A program made the position numbers and the translations under genes. A DNA stretch of 64,000 bases from Pseudomarimonas arenosa (GTDB lineage: Bacteria; Pseudomonadota; Gammaproteobacteria; Xanthomonadales; Xanthomonadaceae): NCBI RefSeq assembly GCF_014841215.1, contig NZ_JACYTR010000007.1:115856-179855 (forward strand), in the 5' to 3' direction. Within the stretch, counting starts at the first letter, position 1. Each line of letters opens with the position of its first letter. The notes beneath the pieces are model-generated. The model saw only the letters and a program-made list of their open reading frames with translations. It made no database searches and was not told the origin of the DNA. Positions 1-9,604 of the stretch are shown in pieces.

Positions 1-835
1 CGCCTTCAGCACAGGCGACCAACAATCGCCCCTGCCCGGCTTGCACTACTTCACCAGGGGTTCCACTGACCGACTCGACCAGTTCGGCAGCGTGCACGCG
101 CAGACGCTCGCCTGCCAACACACACTCGGCGACCGGCCAGGGCGAAAACGCGCGAATCTTGTTGTACAGCGCCCGCGCCGGGGCCTGCCAATCGAGTTGT
201 GCCTCGGTCTTTTCGAGCTTGCGGGCATAGCTGACCCCCTCTTCCGGCTGCGTCTGGGGCGACGGCAGCTGCCCGCTCTGCAGCCGCCGCAGGCCCTCCC
301 CAAGCACCTCGGCACCGAGTTGCGAAAGCCGGTCATGCAGGCTGCCGGCCGTTTCGTCAGCGGCGATCGACAGTGACTTCGATAGCAACACTGGCCCGGT
401 ATCCAGACCGACCTCCATCTGCATCAGACAGATGCCGGTCTCGCTGTCGCCAGCTTCAATGGCGCGCTGGATCGGCGCCGCACCGCGCCAGCGCGGCAAC
501 AACGAGGCATGCAGGTTCCAGCAGCCGTGGCGCGGCAGAGCCAACACCTTGCGCGGTAGCAGCAGGCCATAGGCGACCACCACCATCAAATCGAGCTGCA
601 GTTCGGCCAGCTGGCGCTGCAGCTCGGCATCCTTCAGCGTCTCCGGCTGCCAGACCGGCAGCCCCTGGATCTGTGCCAGCTGCTTGACCGGACTGGGCTG
701 CAGCTGACGCCCGCGGCCGGCGGGGCGATCGGGCTGCGTCAGCACCACCAAAGGCCGCAGCTCAGCCTGCAACAGCGCAGCCAACGCCGGCACAGCGAAC
801 TCCGGAGTGCCGGCGAAGGCAACGCGCAGACTCAT
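1..835 (-). CDS. fmt: Methionyl-tRNA formyltransferase, 3' end outside window
   Basis: Transfers a formyl group from 10-formyl-tetrahydrofolate to Met-tRNAfMet, making the cytoplasmic initiator tRNA. Translating the minus strand from ATG at 835 gives 278 codons with no stop before the window edge, so roughly the last 30-40 residues are missing. The N-terminus carries VAFAGTPEFAVPAL. Further on come the catalytic region HASLLPRWRGAAPIQRAI and the motif ETGICLMQMEVGLDTGPVL, all standard for Fmt. It lies 76 bp downstream of def on the same strand, the usual def-fmt order, so co-transcription is likely. The C-terminal tRNA-binding OB domain begins within the visible part. Identity is secure; only the 3' end cannot be described. 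Confidence 0.96.
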   Translation of the reverse strand, partial: MSLRVAFAGTPEFAVPALAALLQAELRPLVVLTQPDRPAGRGRQLQPSPVKQLAQIQGLPVWQPETLKDAELQRQLAELQLDLMVVVAYGLLLPRKVLALPRHGCWNLHASLLPRWRGAAPIQRAIEAGDSETGICLMQMEVGLDTGPVLLSKSLSIAADETAGSLHDRLSQLGAEVLGEGLRRLQSGQLPSPQTQPEEGVSYARKLEKTEAQLDWQAPARALYNKIRAFSPWPVAECVLAGERLRVHAAELVESVSGTPGEVVQAGQGRLLVACAEG

Positions 836-911
836 ATAGGCTTCTCCCAAAACAAGCATCAGCCGCCGCCGAGCGAACCGCGGTTTCGGGCCGAACGACG
901 GGTGGCTGTTG

Positions 912-1424
912 TCAGGCCGCTTGCACCTTGCGCAGCTTGGCCAGCTTGCGCTTCACCATATCCTGCTTCAGCGGCGACAGGTAATCGACGAACAGCTTGC
1001 CCTCGAGATGATCCATCTCATGCTGGATGCAGACCGCAAACAGGCCGCTTGCCTCCAGGGTAAATGACTCGCCATGCCGGTCCTGCGCCTCGACCACGAT
1101 GCGATCGGCGCGGGTGACATCGGCGTGGATGCCGGGCACTGACAGGCAGCCTTCCTGACAGATCTGACTGCCCTCGCGCTCGACGATGCGCGGATTGATG
1201 AAAACATGCGGCTGACTTCGGTCTTCACTGACATCGACCACCATGAAGCGCAGGTGCACGTCGACCTGGCTGGCGGCCAGACCGATACCCGGCGCGGCAT
1301 ACATGGTGTCGAACATGTTGTCGATCAGCACCTGAAACTCAGGCTTGAAATCGGCAGCCGTCACCTCGCGCGCCTTGGTGCGCAGTCGGGGGTCGGGGAA
1401 TTCGAGAATGGTCAACTGGGCCAT
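912..1424 (-). CDS. def: Peptide deformylase
   Basis: Removes the N-formyl group from nascent proteins at the ribosome exit; metal (Fe2+) hydrolase. The 170-residue product has all three deformylase motifs: GIGLAASQ at 46-53, EGCLSVP at 91-97 (Cys93 is a metal ligand) and HEMDH at 135-139 (two His ligands and the catalytic Glu). Length and motif spacing are those of the bacterial type I enzymes. The start is ATG at 1424. It is followed by fmt on the same strand and transcribed away from the LysM gene, whose start lies 191 bp away; this shared gap must hold both promoters. Confidence 0.97.
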   Translation of the reverse strand: MAQLTILEFPDPRLRTKAREVTAADFKPEFQVLIDNMFDTMYAAPGIGLAASQVDVHLRFMVVDVSEDRSQPHVFINPRIVEREGSQICQEGCLSVPGIHADVTRADRIVVEAQDRHGESFTLEASGLFAVCIQHEMDHLEGKLFVDYLSPLKQDMVKRKLAKLRKVQAA

Positions 1425-1615
1425 AACAACTCAGATGGCGGGTCGGCCGCCGCAGTTCAAGAGGGCTGTAAGCGGCAATTCTAGCGCGAGTCATGGAAAC
1501 GAGCAGTCAAGGATGTTCAGCTGTCCGATTGGATCCCGCGGCGAACAGTGTCGTTGCGTCAATGTTTGGGCTATAGTGCGAGCGACCTGCAAGGGGAAAC
1601 AGGTGGTTACCAGCC

Positions 1616-2785
1616 ATGTTTAAGAAACTTCTTACCTTCGCCGCAGCCTTCGCGCTGACCGTTTCCGGTTACGTGGCAGCTGTGGAACTGCGCGCCGACC
1701 ACCCGGACACCTATGTGGTGAAGAAGGGCGACACCCTGTGGGACATCGCCAAGCGCTTCCTGAGCGAGCCCTGGCTGTGGCCGGAGATCTGGCAGGCCAA
1801 CCCGCAGATCGAAAACCCACACCTGATCTATCCAGGCGACGAGATCAGCCTGGCCTATCTGTCGGGCCGGCCGGTACTGAACGTCAAGAAGCTCTCACCG
1901 GAGGTTCGCCGGGAGAAGCTGGACGCCATCCAGACCGTGCCCCTGGCAGATATCGAGAGCTTCCTGCGCCGCTACCACATCATGAGCGAGGAAGAAAAAG
2001 ACGCGCTGCCCTACGTGCTGGGCGTCGAGGAAGGCCGCCTGTACGGCACCTCCGGCTATATGGTGTATGCCCGCGGCGGCAATCTGCAGGAAGGCGACAA
2101 GGTTGCCATTGCCCGCCCGACCGTGCGCTATGCCAAACATCCGCATCCGCACACCGGCTATCCGCGCCTGCGCCGCGACGAGTGGACCATGCAGCACGGC
2201 CTGCGACCGAAGCCCTCGGGCATGGAGTGGGCTTACTACGCCGCCAGTGACAACGGCTTCGAAGTGCTGGGCTGGGAGCTGGTCGAGCTCACCGAAGGCA
2301 CGGTCACCCGCAGTGGCGATCCCAGCAGCATCCTGCTGTCGGCACAGGGGGTCGAAGTGCAGAAGGGCGATGTCATCCTGCCGAAGAACGAGCACCCGTT
2401 CGACCTGACCTTCATGCCGCATGCCCCGCGCTCGATTCCCGAACACCTGCGCATCATGGCGATGACCGATCGCGTGCAGTACGGCGGTCGCAACGACGTC
2501 ATCGCCCTGTCTGCCGGCAGCGAGGACGGCATCGACAACGGCACCGTGTTCTCGATCTACAGCCCGGGTGAAGTGGTGCGCGATGAGGTGCGCCACAAGC
2601 AACGACTGGTCTCCAGCATGCCCAGCCGGAAGGTCGAATTGCCGGCCGATTTCGTCGGTCACGCGATGGTGTTCAAGACCTTCGACAAGGTCAGCTATGC
2701 GCTGATCATGGATGGCATCCGCCCGGCTCAGCTGGAAGACGAGCTGCGCGCACCGGTGCGACTGCAGCAAGTCGCACAGCGCTGA
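1616..2785 (+). CDS. Secreted LysM-domain protein
   Basis: The 389-residue protein begins with a signal peptide (hydrophobic stretch at residues 5-22) followed by a LysM domain at about residues 31-80 (DTYVVKKGDTLWDIAKRFL), which binds peptidoglycan glycan strands. The remaining 300 residues have no motif I can name; they are rich in short beta-type segments. It sits between def/fmt and dprA, the conserved place for this LysM protein in gammaproteobacteria, so it is probably the envelope protein usually annotated as a LysM peptidoglycan-binding protein. A TATAGT hexamer at 1572-1577 could be a -10 box, but no good -35 is present at the right distance. Function beyond cell-wall binding is unknown. 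Confidence 0.9.
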   Translation: MFKKLLTFAAAFALTVSGYVAAVELRADHPDTYVVKKGDTLWDIAKRFLSEPWLWPEIWQANPQIENPHLIYPGDEISLAYLSGRPVLNVKKLSPEVRREKLDAIQTVPLADIESFLRRYHIMSEEEKDALPYVLGVEEGRLYGTSGYMVYARGGNLQEGDKVAIARPTVRYAKHPHPHTGYPRLRRDEWTMQHGLRPKPSGMEWAYYAASDNGFEVLGWELVELTEGTVTRSGDPSSILLSAQGVEVQKGDVILPKNEHPFDLTFMPHAPRSIPEHLRIMAMTDRVQYGGRNDVIALSAGSEDGIDNGTVFSIYSPGEVVRDEVRHKQRLVSSMPSRKVELPADFVGHAMVFKTFDKVSYALIMDGIRPAQLEDELRAPVRLQQVAQR

Positions 2786-3968
2786 GCACAAGACCACGCC
2801 GCTCACGGAGACGGGTGAGGCGCTGAACGCGGTTGCTGATGAGGCCAGCGCCTGGCTGGCCCTGGCCCGGGTCGAGGGCCTGGGCGGGGGAGGTATACGG
2901 CGCCTGCTCGATATCCATGGCAACGCCCTGGCCGCTTGGCGGGCGCTGCCCCATGGCGGCTTGCAAGCAGGCCTGACACCGGCGGTCGTCAAGTCCGCCG
3001 CAAAGCTCGACCTGGCCGCACTGGAGCAGGATCGCGCCTGGCTGGCCAGTCCCGACTGCCACCTGCTGCCCTGCACCGACCCTCTATTTCCGCCGCAACT
3101 TGCCGAGACTCCCAACGCGCCGGCCCTGCTGTTCCTGCGCGGCGACCCGCAGTTGCTATGCCAGCCGCAAGTGGCCGTGGTCGGCAGCCGCAACCCCACC
3201 GCTGCCGGACGCGACAATGCCTACGCCTTTGCCCGCGCCTTGGCCGAGGCCGGCCTGCTGATCACCAGCGGATTGGCTGAAGGCGTGGACAGCGCGGCCC
3301 ATCGCGCCGCACTCGACGCCGGCCGCCCAACGCTGGCCGTCATGGGCACTGGCGTCGACCGGATCTACCCCGCCCACAATGCCCGTCTGGCTGCCGAAAT
3401 CGTCGGCCATGGCGCTCTGATCAGCGAGTTTCCACCGGGAACACCAGCCCGCCGCGATCATTTCCCACGGCGTAACCGCATCGTGGTCGGACTCAGCCTG
3501 GGCACCCTGGTGATCGAGGCTGCGCTGAAGAGCGGCGCCTTGATCAGCGCACGCCAGGCGGTCGAGGCAGGTCGCGAAGTGTTCGCCCTGCCCGGCTCGA
3601 TCCACAACCCCCTGGCCAAAGGCTGTCATCGACTGATCCGCGACGGCGCGCACCTGATCGAGACCGCCGATGAGATCATCGCAATGCTCGGCCCGGCCGC
3701 CCTTCGCCTCGGCCAGCAGCTGCAGCAGCGCCTCGGCGAGGCTGCGCGCGTGGACGACCCCGGCAGCGAACTGCTGCCAGCGGGGCTGCCCGGCGACCCC
3801 GACTATCAGCGTTTGTGGCGCGCCCTGGATCACAGTCCCAGCAGCGCAGTTCAGCTACAGCAGCGAACCGGGTTGACCGCTCAGGCCCTATCCTCCATGC
3901 TGCTGCGCCTTGAGCTGGATGGCTGGATCGACGCCCGTGCCGGGCGCTACCTGCGCCGTTCTGGCTGA
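2712..3968 (+). CDS. dprA: DNA-processing protein DprA
   Basis: Binds incoming single-stranded DNA during natural transformation and loads RecA. The Rossmann-like core is clear: GSRNPTAAGRDNA, SGLAEGVDSAAHRAALDAG, MGTGVDRIYPAHN and the conserved SEFPPGTPARRDHFPRRN. A C-terminal winged-helix DML1-type domain occupies about the last 60 residues. The frame is open from ATG 2712, overlapping the LysM gene by 74 bp; the first 37 residues are not DprA-like and no ATG or GTG follows soon after the LysM stop, so a start near 2820 (CTG) or this ATG are both possible. The body of the gene is certain, the start is not. Confidence 0.93.
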   Translation: MASARLSWKTSCAHRCDCSKSHSAEHKTTPLTETGEALNAVADEASAWLALARVEGLGGGGIRRLLDIHGNALAAWRALPHGGLQAGLTPAVVKSAAKLDLAALEQDRAWLASPDCHLLPCTDPLFPPQLAETPNAPALLFLRGDPQLLCQPQVAVVGSRNPTAAGRDNAYAFARALAEAGLLITSGLAEGVDSAAHRAALDAGRPTLAVMGTGVDRIYPAHNARLAAEIVGHGALISEFPPGTPARRDHFPRRNRIVVGLSLGTLVIEAALKSGALISARQAVEAGREVFALPGSIHNPLAKGCHRLIRDGAHLIETADEIIAMLGPAALRLGQQLQQRLGEAARVDDPGSELLPAGLPGDPDYQRLWRALDHSPSSAVQLQQRTGLTAQALSSMLLRLELDGWIDARAGRYLRRSG

Positions 3969-4085
3969 GGCCCGCTACCGCCCCGGGTCAGGATCGGCCA
4001 GCCAGCCAGCGCCGTGGCCAGGCGGCTGTAACGCGCAAAACGCATCATGTTGCCCGCCGCCTACGCGGCGACAGGCAGAGGTGGA

Positions 4086-4559
4086 ATGAAAGAGAACGTA
4101 TTGGACGTCCTGCTGTACCTGTTTGAACACTACTTCTATGAGGATCCGGACGGCGTCAGCGATCGCGAATCGCTGCGCGGCGGATTGCTGGAAGCGGGCT
4201 TCAGCGGCGACGAGATCGGCAAGGCCTTTGAATGGCTGGAGGCCCTGGCCCGAGCGCGACGGGCAGATTTCACCGCCACAGCGCACGGCCCGACCCGAGT
4301 TTTTGCGGCCGCCGAACAGGCTCGCCTGGGCACGGAAGGGCTGGGCTTTCTGATCTTCCTGGAGCAGATCGGGGTGCTCGATCCGTCGCAGCGTGAACTC
4401 GCAGTTGACCGCGCAATGGCGCTCGATGACGACACGATCGACTTGGATGACCTCAAATGGGTCATCCTGATGGTGCTCTTCAACCAGCCCGGACAGGAGG
4501 CCGCCTTTGCCTGGATGGAGAGCCACCTGTTCGACCGTGAAGGCGGCCTGCTGCACTGA
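4086..4559 (+). CDS. smg: Smg/DUF494 family protein
   Basis: A 157-residue acidic, helix-rich protein starting MKENVLDVLLYLFEHYF, the characteristic Smg N-terminus. The frame continues 13 codons upstream, but ATG 4086 is preceded by a purine-rich AGGTGG and matches the family start. Smg proteins are conserved between dprA and topA in many gammaproteobacteria; their biochemical role is unsettled. Here the same order is kept (dprA 117 bp upstream, topA 144 bp downstream). Identification rests on the N-terminal motif, length and position. Confidence 0.92.
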   Translation: MKENVLDVLLYLFEHYFYEDPDGVSDRESLRGGLLEAGFSGDEIGKAFEWLEALARARRADFTATAHGPTRVFAAAEQARLGTEGLGFLIFLEQIGVLDPSQRELAVDRAMALDDDTIDLDDLKWVILMVLFNQPGQEAAFAWMESHLFDREGGLLH

Positions 4560-4703
4560 AATGGCAGCGGCCTGTCGTCGGGCATTTCGGCTTTCTTGCT
4601 TGACAGCTCTTCAGCCCCTGTGTTTCCACTGAATTAAGGAACGGGCCAGCCCCTGGGGAGAGGGGCCGGTGCCGTTATCACCACTACGCGGGCAGAGGCA
4701 CGC

Positions 4704-7181
4704 ATGCCAAAAAACCTTTTGATCGTGGAATCGCCTGCCAAGGCGAAGACCATCAACAAGTATCTGGGCAAGGATTTCCAGGTACTGGCCTCGTATGGCC
4801 ACGTTCGCGACTTGGTGCCGAAAGAAGGCGCGGTCGATCCGGACAACGGCTTCGCCATGAATTACAGCCTGATCGACAAGAACGAGCGCCACGTCGACGC
4901 TATCGCCAAGGCGGCCCGCGATGCTGATGCGCTGTATCTGGCCACCGACCCGGATCGCGAGGGCGAGGCCATCAGCTGGCACATCGCCGAGATTTTGAAG
5001 GAACGCGGCCTGCTGAAGGACAAGCCGCTGCGCCGGGTGGTGTTCAGTGAAATCACCCCACGCGCCATCAAGGAGGCGATGGCCTCGCCGCGCGTGGTCT
5101 CCAGCGACCTGGTCAACGCTCAGCAGGCGCGCCGCGCCCTGGACTATCTGGTCGGCTTCAATCTGTCGCCGGTGCTGTGGCGCAAGGTGCAGCGCGGCCT
5201 GTCGGCTGGCCGCGTGCAAAGCCCGGCGCTGCGGATGATCGTCGAGCGCGAGGAGGAGATCGAAGCCTTCGTCGCCCGCGAGTACTGGTCGGTCGAAGCC
5301 GACTGCCAGCACCCCAGCCAACCGTTCAGCGCCCGCCTGGTGAAACTCGACGGAGCCAAGTTCGAGCAGTTCACCATCACCGATGGCGACAGCGCGGAAA
5401 AGGCGCGCGAGCGCCTGCTGCGTGCCGCCGGCGGCCAGCTGCTGGTCAGCGATGTGCAGTCAAAGGAGCGCAAGCGCCGGCCGGCGCCACCGTTCATCAC
5501 CTCGACCCTGCAGCAGGAAGCGGCGCGCAAGCTCGGCTTCTCGACCAGCCGCACCATGCGCCTGGCACAGAAGCTGTACGAAGGCGTGGCCCTGGGCGGC
5601 GAAGGCACGGTCGGCCTGATCAGCTACATGCGTACCGACTCGACCCATCTGTCGCAGGAGGCGGTGGCCGAATTGCGCGACACCATCCTGCGCGAATTCG
5701 GCCAGCATGCTCTGCCGGCCCAGGCCAATGTCTACAAGACCAAGTCGAAGAATGCCCAGGAAGCGCATGAGGCAATCCGCCCCACTTCGGCCTTGCGCAC
5801 ACCCAAGTCCGTCGCCAGCTTTCTCGACCCGGATTCGCTGCGCCTGTACGAGCTGATCTGGAAGCGCGCGGTCGCCTGCCAGATGATCCACGCCACCCTC
5901 AACACGGTATCGGTGGAACTGGCTGCTGGCAGTGATCATGCCTTCCGCGCCACCGGCACCACGGTGATCGACCCCGGCTTTCTGGCGGTGTACGAAGAAG
6001 GCAAGGACCAGAAGGGCGCCGACGACGATGACGAAGGCCGCAAGCTGCCAACCCTGCGCAAAGGCGAGAAGATCAATCTCGGCGGAGTCGAGATCAAGCA
6101 GCACTTCACCGAGCCGCCGCCGCGCTATTCCGAGGCCAGTCTGGTCAAGGCACTGGAAGAGCATGGCATCGGCCGCCCCAGCACCTATGCCAGCATCATC
6201 CAGGTGCTGCTGAATCGCGACTATGTGTACCTCGACAGTCGCCGCTTTCGCCCCACCGACGTCGGCCGGGCGGTCGCCAAGTTCTTATCCAGCCATTTCA
6301 CCCAGTACGTCGACTACGACTTCACCGCCAAGCTCGAAGACGAGCTCGACGCGGTGAGTCGCGGCGAGGAGGAATGGCAGCCGCTGATGGAGCGGTTCTG
6401 GAAGCCGTTCAAGGCCCTGGTCGACGACAAGGCCGAGTCGGTCGACCGCAGTGAAGCCACCGGCGCCCGCGAGCTGGGCACCGACCCGGCCAGCGGCAAG
6501 CCGGTCAGCGTACGGCTTGGCCGCTATGGACCGTTCGCCCAGATCGGCACCGCCGACGACGAGGAAAAGCCCAAGTTCGCCAGCCTACGCCCCGGCCAGA
6601 GCATGCATACCATCGCCCTAGCCGAAGCGCTGGAGCTGTTCAAGCTGCCACGCACCCTGGGTGAAGATGAGGGTGAAAGCGTCAGTGTCGCGATCGGCCG
6701 CTTCGGTCCATTCGTCAAACGGGGCAGCCTGTACGCTTCGCTAAAGAAAGAAGACGACCCCTACACCATCGACTTCGCCACCGCCGTGGAGCGGATCCGC
6801 GAGAAACAGCAGCTCATCGCCAACCGCACGATCAAGACCTTCGAAGGCAGCGAGATCCAGATCCTCAACGGTCGCTACGGCCCGTACATCACCGACGGCA
6901 ACCGCAACGGCAAGATCCCGAAGGATCGCGAACCGGCCAGTCTGAGCCTGGCCGAATGCGAGGAGATCATTGCCAATGCCCCCGAGCGCCCGGCCCGCGG
7001 TCGCTTTGGCAAGAAATCCGCCGCCAAAAAGGCGCCGGCAAAAAAGGCCGCGGCAAAGAAAACCGGCGTGAAAAAGGCCTCGGCCAAGAAAGCCGCCAAG
7101 AAGGCGGCAAGCAAGACTTCGCCAGCGAAGAAAGCAGTTAAGAAGGCCGCGACCAAGAAAGCCAGCAAGCCCGCTGAGTGA
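4704..7181 (+). CDS. topA: DNA topoisomerase I (type IA)
   Basis: Relaxes negative supercoils by single-strand cleavage through a 5'-phosphotyrosine. The 825-residue protein starts with the TOPRIM domain (NLLIVESPAKAKTINKYLG; later TDPDREGEAISWH with the metal-binding acidic residues). The active-site tyrosine lies in GLISYMRTDSTHLS. The C-terminus has three TopoI C-terminal repeats with RYGPFAQIG, RFGPFVKRG and RYGPYITDG cores, but no C4 zinc ribbons. It ends in an extreme Lys/Ala-rich tail from about residue 770 (AAKKAPAKKAAAKKTGVKKA), similar to tails seen in related genera and probably binding DNA nonspecifically. A TTGACA hexamer occurs at 4600-4605, without a convincing -10 partner. Confidence 0.97.
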   Translation: MPKNLLIVESPAKAKTINKYLGKDFQVLASYGHVRDLVPKEGAVDPDNGFAMNYSLIDKNERHVDAIAKAARDADALYLATDPDREGEAISWHIAEILKERGLLKDKPLRRVVFSEITPRAIKEAMASPRVVSSDLVNAQQARRALDYLVGFNLSPVLWRKVQRGLSAGRVQSPALRMIVEREEEIEAFVAREYWSVEADCQHPSQPFSARLVKLDGAKFEQFTITDGDSAEKARERLLRAAGGQLLVSDVQSKERKRRPAPPFITSTLQQEAARKLGFSTSRTMRLAQKLYEGVALGGEGTVGLISYMRTDSTHLSQEAVAELRDTILREFGQHALPAQANVYKTKSKNAQEAHEAIRPTSALRTPKSVASFLDPDSLRLYELIWKRAVACQMIHATLNTVSVELAAGSDHAFRATGTTVIDPGFLAVYEEGKDQKGADDDDEGRKLPTLRKGEKINLGGVEIKQHFTEPPPRYSEASLVKALEEHGIGRPSTYASIIQVLLNRDYVYLDSRRFRPTDVGRAVAKFLSSHFTQYVDYDFTAKLEDELDAVSRGEEEWQPLMERFWKPFKALVDDKAESVDRSEATGARELGTDPASGKPVSVRLGRYGPFAQIGTADDEEKPKFASLRPGQSMHTIALAEALELFKLPRTLGEDEGESVSVAIGRFGPFVKRGSLYASLKKEDDPYTIDFATAVERIREKQQLIANRTIKTFEGSEIQILNGRYGPYITDGNRNGKIPKDREPASLSLAECEEIIANAPERPARGRFGKKSAAKKAPAKKAAAKKTGVKKASAKKAAKKAASKTSPAKKAVKKAATKKASKPAE

Positions 7182-7189
7182 AGCACAAC

Positions 7190-7222
7190 ACGCCAGCGCG
7201 CCGTGCCCCGGCTCGCTGGCGT
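7190..7222. terminator. Possible bidirectional terminator
   Basis: A 9-bp perfect stem (ACGCCAGCG at 7190-7198 and CGCTGGCGT at 7214-7222, 15-base loop) lies between the convergent topA and lipoprotein genes. There is no T-tract on either side, so it is only a candidate. Confidence 0.4.
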
Positions 7223-7243
7223 CAGTGCAGGCATAAGGCCAGG

Positions 7244-7684
7244 CTACAAGCGGTAGGCCACACCATTGCGGATCTGCACCCGCGCACCTTCATACAAGCC
7301 ACCCCGCTGGTGTTGCTCGAACACCAGCCGGCGGCCGTCATCCATCCGCACGAACACCGCATACAGATCGCGCTGATTGCGCTCGCGTTCGATCTTGTTG
7401 CCGGCGATGCCGCCAGCAATGGCACCGGCCGCCGTGGCTGCCTTGCGGCCACTGCCACTGCCGACCTGATTGCCTATCACACCACCGACGATGGCCCCCA
7501 GCACGGCACCACCGCCGCTGGTACGGCCGCTACCGTGCGCCACCAACTCGATGTCTTCCACCACGCCGCAATTGACACAACGGCTGTAGTGACTGCCACC
7601 GGCATAGCCGTAGCCGCCGGAAGATGCACAACCAACCAGGGCAAAACTAAACAATGCGCTAAGGAGGAGGGCGTTGCGATTCAT
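7244..7684 (-). CDS. Glycine-zipper outer-membrane lipoprotein
   Basis: The product (146 residues from ATG 7684) has a lipoprotein signal ending in the lipobox LVGC, so it is probably lipidated at Cys19 and exported. The middle is a glycine-zipper 2TM segment (GAVLGAIVGGVIGNQVGSG followed by GAIAGGIAGNKIE), as in SlyB/Rick_17kDa-type lipoproteins, followed by a small C-terminal beta domain. A longer frame to 7762 exists, but only the ATG at 7684 gives a correctly placed signal peptide. It converges on topA. Glycine-zipper lipoproteins are usually linked to envelope integrity; no specific role can be read here. Confidence 0.88.
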   Translation of the reverse strand: MNRNALLLSALFSFALVGCASSGGYGYAGGSHYSRCVNCGVVEDIELVAHGSGRTSGGGAVLGAIVGGVIGNQVGSGSGRKAATAAGAIAGGIAGNKIERERNQRDLYAVFVRMDDGRRLVFEQHQRGGLYEGARVQIRNGVAYRL

Positions 7685-8072
7685 GCTGATCTCCGTAATC
7701 CGGGTCGGTAACGGCGAAGCAAGTGCCATACCAAGTTCTCCCAAAGCGCCAAAATGGCTCAACCACGCACGCTGGGGCCGTCGTCAACTCAGGCAGCCAC
7801 CGTCCTGAGCATGCAAATTGCCAAAACTTCATGCAGCTTGAACGCCCTCTGCGCAGGGCATAGCGCAGTCTGCGATCTGCAATGCGCGCGTGCATCGACG
7901 CACACCCTGGCCATGCAGATTGCAATCGGGCCGGCCTCGACATCTCTGAGCCCAGCCTAAATCGGCATCGCTAAACCGTTGAATTGAGGCCGCAATCTGG
8001 CTTGCACGGTTGCCTTGGCATGCCGGTTGCTCGCCGAGAAGCAACCCATTCGCCGCTCGTCTGGAGCCTCGT
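7685..8072. other. Intergenic gap without recognised gene
   Basis: A 388-bp gap between divergently transcribed genes. It must contain the promoters of the lipoprotein and the protease. Related words such as CATGCAAATTGC and CATGCAGATTGCAATC recur at 7811 and 7914, but I see no coding region, RNA gene or clear operator. Confidence 0.5.
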
Positions 8073-9356
8073 ATGTCTCAGCGCAACCCGATGTTATTGG
8101 GACTCGGATTGGTCGTGCTCGGCCTATGCACTGCGCCAACGGGGTCTGCCGCCGATTGGCAGCAGACCGAGGCAGGCCGCGCCTTCCTGCAACGGCAAAG
8201 CATCCTGCGCAGCCAGGGCCAGCCGGTGGGTCCGAGCAAGGCGCTGACCGACCGCGTCTTTTCCGACGGTGGCTTCGAATCGCCTAACCCCTGCCTGGAA
8301 GACCGTGATAGCGATGGTCTGGCCGACTGTGTCGAAACCCTAACAGGTCATTTCATCGACATTAGCGATACCGGCACCGACCCGGACAATCCCGACAGCG
8401 ACAGCGATGGCCTGCTGGACGGCGAGGAAGTGCTGGGCAGCGAAACCGGTCTCGACCTGCCGGCGATGGGTGTCAGCCCGTTACGCCGCGACATTCTGCT
8501 CGAATACGACTGGTTCGAGTCCGACTATTCCTGCGGGCCACACAGCCAACGCCCAACCGTCGCCGCAATCGAGCGCCTGGCCGACATGTTTGCCAGTGCA
8601 CCAGTACAAAACCCCGACGGCAGCTTCGGCATCCATCTGGTGCAGGACTACGGTCAAGGTGGGCTGTATCAGGGCGGCAATCGCATCGACGGCTATCATC
8701 CGGTGTTACCAGGCGCGCTCGATGCCACCTTCTATGAAATCAAACAGGCCAATTTCGATCCGGCCCGGCTGGGCTACTTCCGCTATGTGATGCTGCCGCA
8801 TCAGTACAACGGCGGCTCGTTCAGCAGCGGCTATGCCGAAGTGGTGGGTGATGACGCCATCGTCGCCCTGCAGTGCTTCAACAATGACGATTACCTGGCC
8901 CGCACCATGGCCCACGAACTCGGCCACCTGCTGGGACTGCTGCACGGTGGCTTTGAATGGTGCAACCACAAGCCCAACTACAACTCGCTGATGAACTACC
9001 GCTACCAGTTTGCCGGCATTGACCATGACTGCGATGCCCAAGGGGATCCGCTGGGCGATGACTTCTCGATTGGCGCTCGCGTGCTACTGAATGAGTCGGA
9101 ACTCAGTGAAACCGCAGGTGTATGCGGCGCGCAGCCGGTCGACTGGAACGGTGACGGCACGCTCGACGAACAGCTCGAATACGACCTCAATCCTACCGGC
9201 GGTTGTAGCGGCACGTTCTCGATGCTGCACGACTTTGATGACTGGACGAATCTGACTTTTGCCGGCCTGGCCGACCGTACCGGCGCCCTGAAATCAGTGC
9301 AGAGCGAGGTCGGCTGCGCCGGCGCCCCGCCCAGCCCGACCCACAAGGCGCGATAG
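8073..9356 (+). CDS. Secreted metzincin-type zinc metalloprotease with Ca-binding motifs
   Basis: A 427-residue exported protein: signal peptide at residues 1-26, then two DxDxDG-type calcium loops like thrombospondin type 3 repeats (DRDSDGLADCVE near 76-87 and DSDSDGLLDGEE near 108-119). The catalytic zinc site HELGHLLGLLH has His281, Glu282, His285 and His291, and SLMNYRY with Met307 serves as the Met-turn; together these define a metzincin-like endopeptidase. A third EF-like loop (DWNGDGTLDE) follows near residue 357. Start ATG 8073 is chosen because the signal peptide begins there, although the frame extends upstream. Substrate unknown; export probably by Sec, possibly onward through the type II system encoded nearby. 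The small membrane protein gene follows 9 bp downstream. Confidence 0.9.
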   Translation: MSQRNPMLLGLGLVVLGLCTAPTGSAADWQQTEAGRAFLQRQSILRSQGQPVGPSKALTDRVFSDGGFESPNPCLEDRDSDGLADCVETLTGHFIDISDTGTDPDNPDSDSDGLLDGEEVLGSETGLDLPAMGVSPLRRDILLEYDWFESDYSCGPHSQRPTVAAIERLADMFASAPVQNPDGSFGIHLVQDYGQGGLYQGGNRIDGYHPVLPGALDATFYEIKQANFDPARLGYFRYVMLPHQYNGGSFSSGYAEVVGDDAIVALQCFNNDDYLARTMAHELGHLLGLLHGGFEWCNHKPNYNSLMNYRYQFAGIDHDCDAQGDPLGDDFSIGARVLLNESELSETAGVCGAQPVDWNGDGTLDEQLEYDLNPTGGCSGTFSMLHDFDDWTNLTFAGLADRTGALKSVQSEVGCAGAPPSPTHKAR

Positions 9357-9365
9357 GAGAATGAC

Positions 9366-9587
9366 ATGCGTATGCGATATCTGCTTCCCGGCGTGCTGTT
9401 GATCCTGCTCGGCATCCTGAGTCTGATCGGCAAGCTAAGTTGGCAGGAAGACAAGGAACTGGTGCGGATCGGCGATGCCGAGCTATCGGTCAAACAGGAA
9501 CGCTCGCCGGCCGACTGGGTCGGTTATGGCCTGTTGTTCGCCGGTGGCGTGCTGGTGGTGGGCGGACTGGCCTCACGACGACCGTGA
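9366..9587 (+). CDS. Small two-helix membrane protein
   Basis: 73 residues with hydrophobic helices at about 5-23 and 52-68 separated by a short polar loop. No family recognised. It starts 9 bp after the protease gene and its stop (TGA 9585-9587) overlaps a possible GTG start of the hemerythrin-like gene (GTGA at 9584), so it appears to be the middle gene of a small operon. A role as assembly partner or membrane anchor for a neighbour is conceivable but not shown. Confidence 0.7.
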   Translation: MRMRYLLPGVLLILLGILSLIGKLSWQEDKELVRIGDAELSVKQERSPADWVGYGLLFAGGVLVVGGLASRRP

Positions 9588-9604
9588 CTTTCAACTCGCA
9601 GGCG

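Noticed and set aside
1895..3217. 440-residue open frame on the minus strand
   Set aside because: Lies antisense to the LysM and dprA genes, both of which have clear domains; typical GC-rich shadow frame.
4600..4640. Sigma-70 promoter of topA
   Set aside because: TTGACA is good but no acceptable -10 hexamer lies 16-18 bp downstream.
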